This document shows, in pieces, positions 13,009 through 14,068 of a DNA stretch of 14,068 nt. Origin of the DNA: Kiritimatiellia bacterium (GTDB taxonomy: Bacteria > Verrucomicrobiota > Kiritimatiellia > SLAD01); the NCBI GenBank assembly GCA_007127595.1, contig SKZA01000195.1, positions 1 through 14,068 of the forward strand. Reading direction: 5' to 3'. The position numbers and the translations under genes are program-made. Numbering within the stretch: position 1 is the first letter of the stretch; each line of letters opens with the position of its first letter. The notes below the pieces were generated by a model. It saw only the letters and a list, made by a program, of their open reading frames with translations, ran no database searches and was not told the origin of the DNA.

Positions 13009-14068
13009 AGAAGAGTCTGTTGATCATCGCCGGCGAAATTTCCGGCGACATGCATGCCGCCCGTGTGATCGAAGCCCTGCAACGACGTACGTCGGAGGTA
13101 TCCTGTTGGGGCGTCGGCGGCGACGATTTGCGCGCGGCAGGCGCGGAGATCAACTATGACGTGCGCGATATGGCCGTCCTCGGCCTGTCCGAGGTCTTGA
13201 AGCGATATGGGTTTTTCCGGCGCACCTTTCATGACTTGCTTGGCAAACTTGAAGAGCGCAAGCCCGACGCCGTTTTGCTGGTGGATTATCCGGGTTTCAA
13301 TCTGCGATTTGCGCGCGAGGCGCATCGACGCGGATTCAAGGTGTTGTATTACATCTGCCCGCAGGTCTGGGCCTGGCATCGCTCACGTATCGGGCGCATG
13401 GCGAAGATCGTCGACCGGTTGATGGTGATTTTCCCTTTCGAGGTGGACGTGTTCAAGGACACCTCGTTGCGTGTGGACTTTGTAGGGCACCCCTTGGTAG
13501 AACGGGCGCGCGAAGCATTAAATGAACCGCTGGCGGATCTGCCATGGGGCGGTGCACGGGATCGTGTGGCCCTGTTGCCGGGCAGCCGGGCGCAGGAAAT
13601 GGAACGAATACTGCCGCCCATGCTGGAGGCCGCGCGTATGGTGGAAGAGCAAAGGTCGGACGCCTCGTTTCTCATCGCTGCGCCATCGCAACGTATCGCC
13701 GAAGTGGCGCACACTGTGCTGGCGGGTATTTCGGTTCATCCGAAGCGTTTGGAGATTGTCGTGGGGAAGACGCGCCAGGTTCTTCGCCAGGCGCGCGCCG
13801 CGATGGTCGCGTCGGGCACGGCGACGATTGAAACCGCGTTGATGGGATGTCCGATGATCGTTGTGTACAAGACCGCGCCGTTAACCTACTGGTTCGGCCG
13901 CCGCCTGATTCGCGTGCCGTATTTGGGAATGGTGAATATTGTGGCGGACCGTTTGCTGTGTCCGGAATTTCTTCAGCATGATGCGCAACCCGCGCCCATG
14001 GCCGAGGCCGTCCACGCATTACTCGACGACGGGCCTGCGCGCTCAGAGATGATCGCCGGCCTGCGCGA
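13005..14068 (+). CDS. lpxB: Lipid-A-disaccharide synthase LpxB, 3' end cut by window edge
   Basis: About 354 residues are visible from the GTG at 13005, so perhaps 30 are missing compared with the usual 380 or so. LpxB is a peripheral membrane GT-B glycosyltransferase (GT19) that joins UDP-2,3-diacylglucosamine and lipid X into lipid A disaccharide 1-phosphate. Seen: AGEISGDMHAAR (9-20), VDYPGFNLRFAR (93-104), the signature PQVWAWHRSR (119-128), FVGHPLVE (159-166), LLPGSRAQE (190-198) at the start of the C-terminal domain, and SGTATIETALMGCPM in the donor-binding region. The start overlaps the oxidoreductase stop as GTGA. The order lpxI, oxidoreductase, lpxB puts LpxI product formation and its use by LpxB in one transcription unit, apart from the repeat-filled gap upstream. 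Confidence 0.97.
   Translation, partial: MKKSLLIIAGEISGDMHAARVIEALQRRTSEVSCWGVGGDDLRAAGAEINYDVRDMAVLGLSEVLKRYGFFRRTFHDLLGKLEERKPDAVLLVDYPGFNLRFAREAHRRGFKVLYYICPQVWAWHRSRIGRMAKIVDRLMVIFPFEVDVFKDTSLRVDFVGHPLVERAREALNEPLADLPWGGARDRVALLPGSRAQEMERILPPMLEAARMVEEQRSDASFLIAAPSQRIAEVAHTVLAGISVHPKRLEIVVGKTRQVLRQARAAMVASGTATIETALMGCPMIVVYKTAPLTYWFGRRLIRVPYLGMVNIVADRLLCPEFLQHDAQPAPMAEAVHALLDDGPARSEMIAGLR

Overview
The window is chromosomal DNA from a Gram-negative bacterium with a lipid A pathway (lpxI and lpxB). GC content looks to be somewhat above 55 percent, and the ten complete genes and two edge-truncated genes are tightly packed. The lpxI / Gfo-Idh-MocA / lpxB order, an uncharacterised cytoplasmic GH13 enzyme, and many GGAG-headed intergenic palindromes suggest a PVC-superphylum or neighbouring lineage (Kiritimatiellota, Lentisphaerota or Hydrogenedentota-like). 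That placement is inference; no marker gene here fixes it.

Layout. 1-3282 is a biotin locus. bioF and a bioH-like esterase run leftwards with overlapping stop and start. bioB runs rightwards from a shared 100-bp divergent region, and its stop codon overlaps the start of an orphan HPr-type phosphocarrier gene. 3283-3802 is a gene-free convergent gap filled with inverted palindrome pairs that look like REP doublets (REPINs). 3803-5308 (minus) is a GH13 alpha-glucanase-family enzyme. 5403-6374 (plus) is an exported TlpA-like protein with no cysteine at all. 6431-8272 (plus) is an SLC13-type permease with two internal RCK_C domains. A shortened second copy of a repeat from the first gap fills the next convergent gap. 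On the minus strand follow a membrane-anchored PP2C (RsbU/SpoIIE-type) phosphatase and, one base after its stop codon, an M50 site-2-protease-like gene. 10971-14068 (plus) is a lipid A segment: lpxI, a 259-bp repeat-rich gap, a Gfo/Idh/MocA oxidoreductase, then lpxB overlapping it by 4 bases and cut by the window edge.

How they work together. BioH (pimeloyl-ACP methyl ester cleavage), BioF (KAPA formation) and BioB (sulfur insertion) are early and late steps of biotin synthesis; bioA, bioD and bioC are not in the window. LpxI makes lipid X from UDP-2,3-diacylglucosamine and LpxB condenses the two to the disaccharide; the oxidoreductase between them may modify a UDP-sugar in the same pathway. 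The phosphatase and protease could form a membrane signalling pair, but no anti-sigma or STAS partner is present here.

I found no convincing phage, CRISPR, toxin-antitoxin or defence system. The most distinctive material is the palindromic repeat system in the gaps, the cysteine-free thioredoxin-fold protein, the bioB-coupled HPr gene, and a strong promoter that would make the phosphatase mRNA nearly leaderless.
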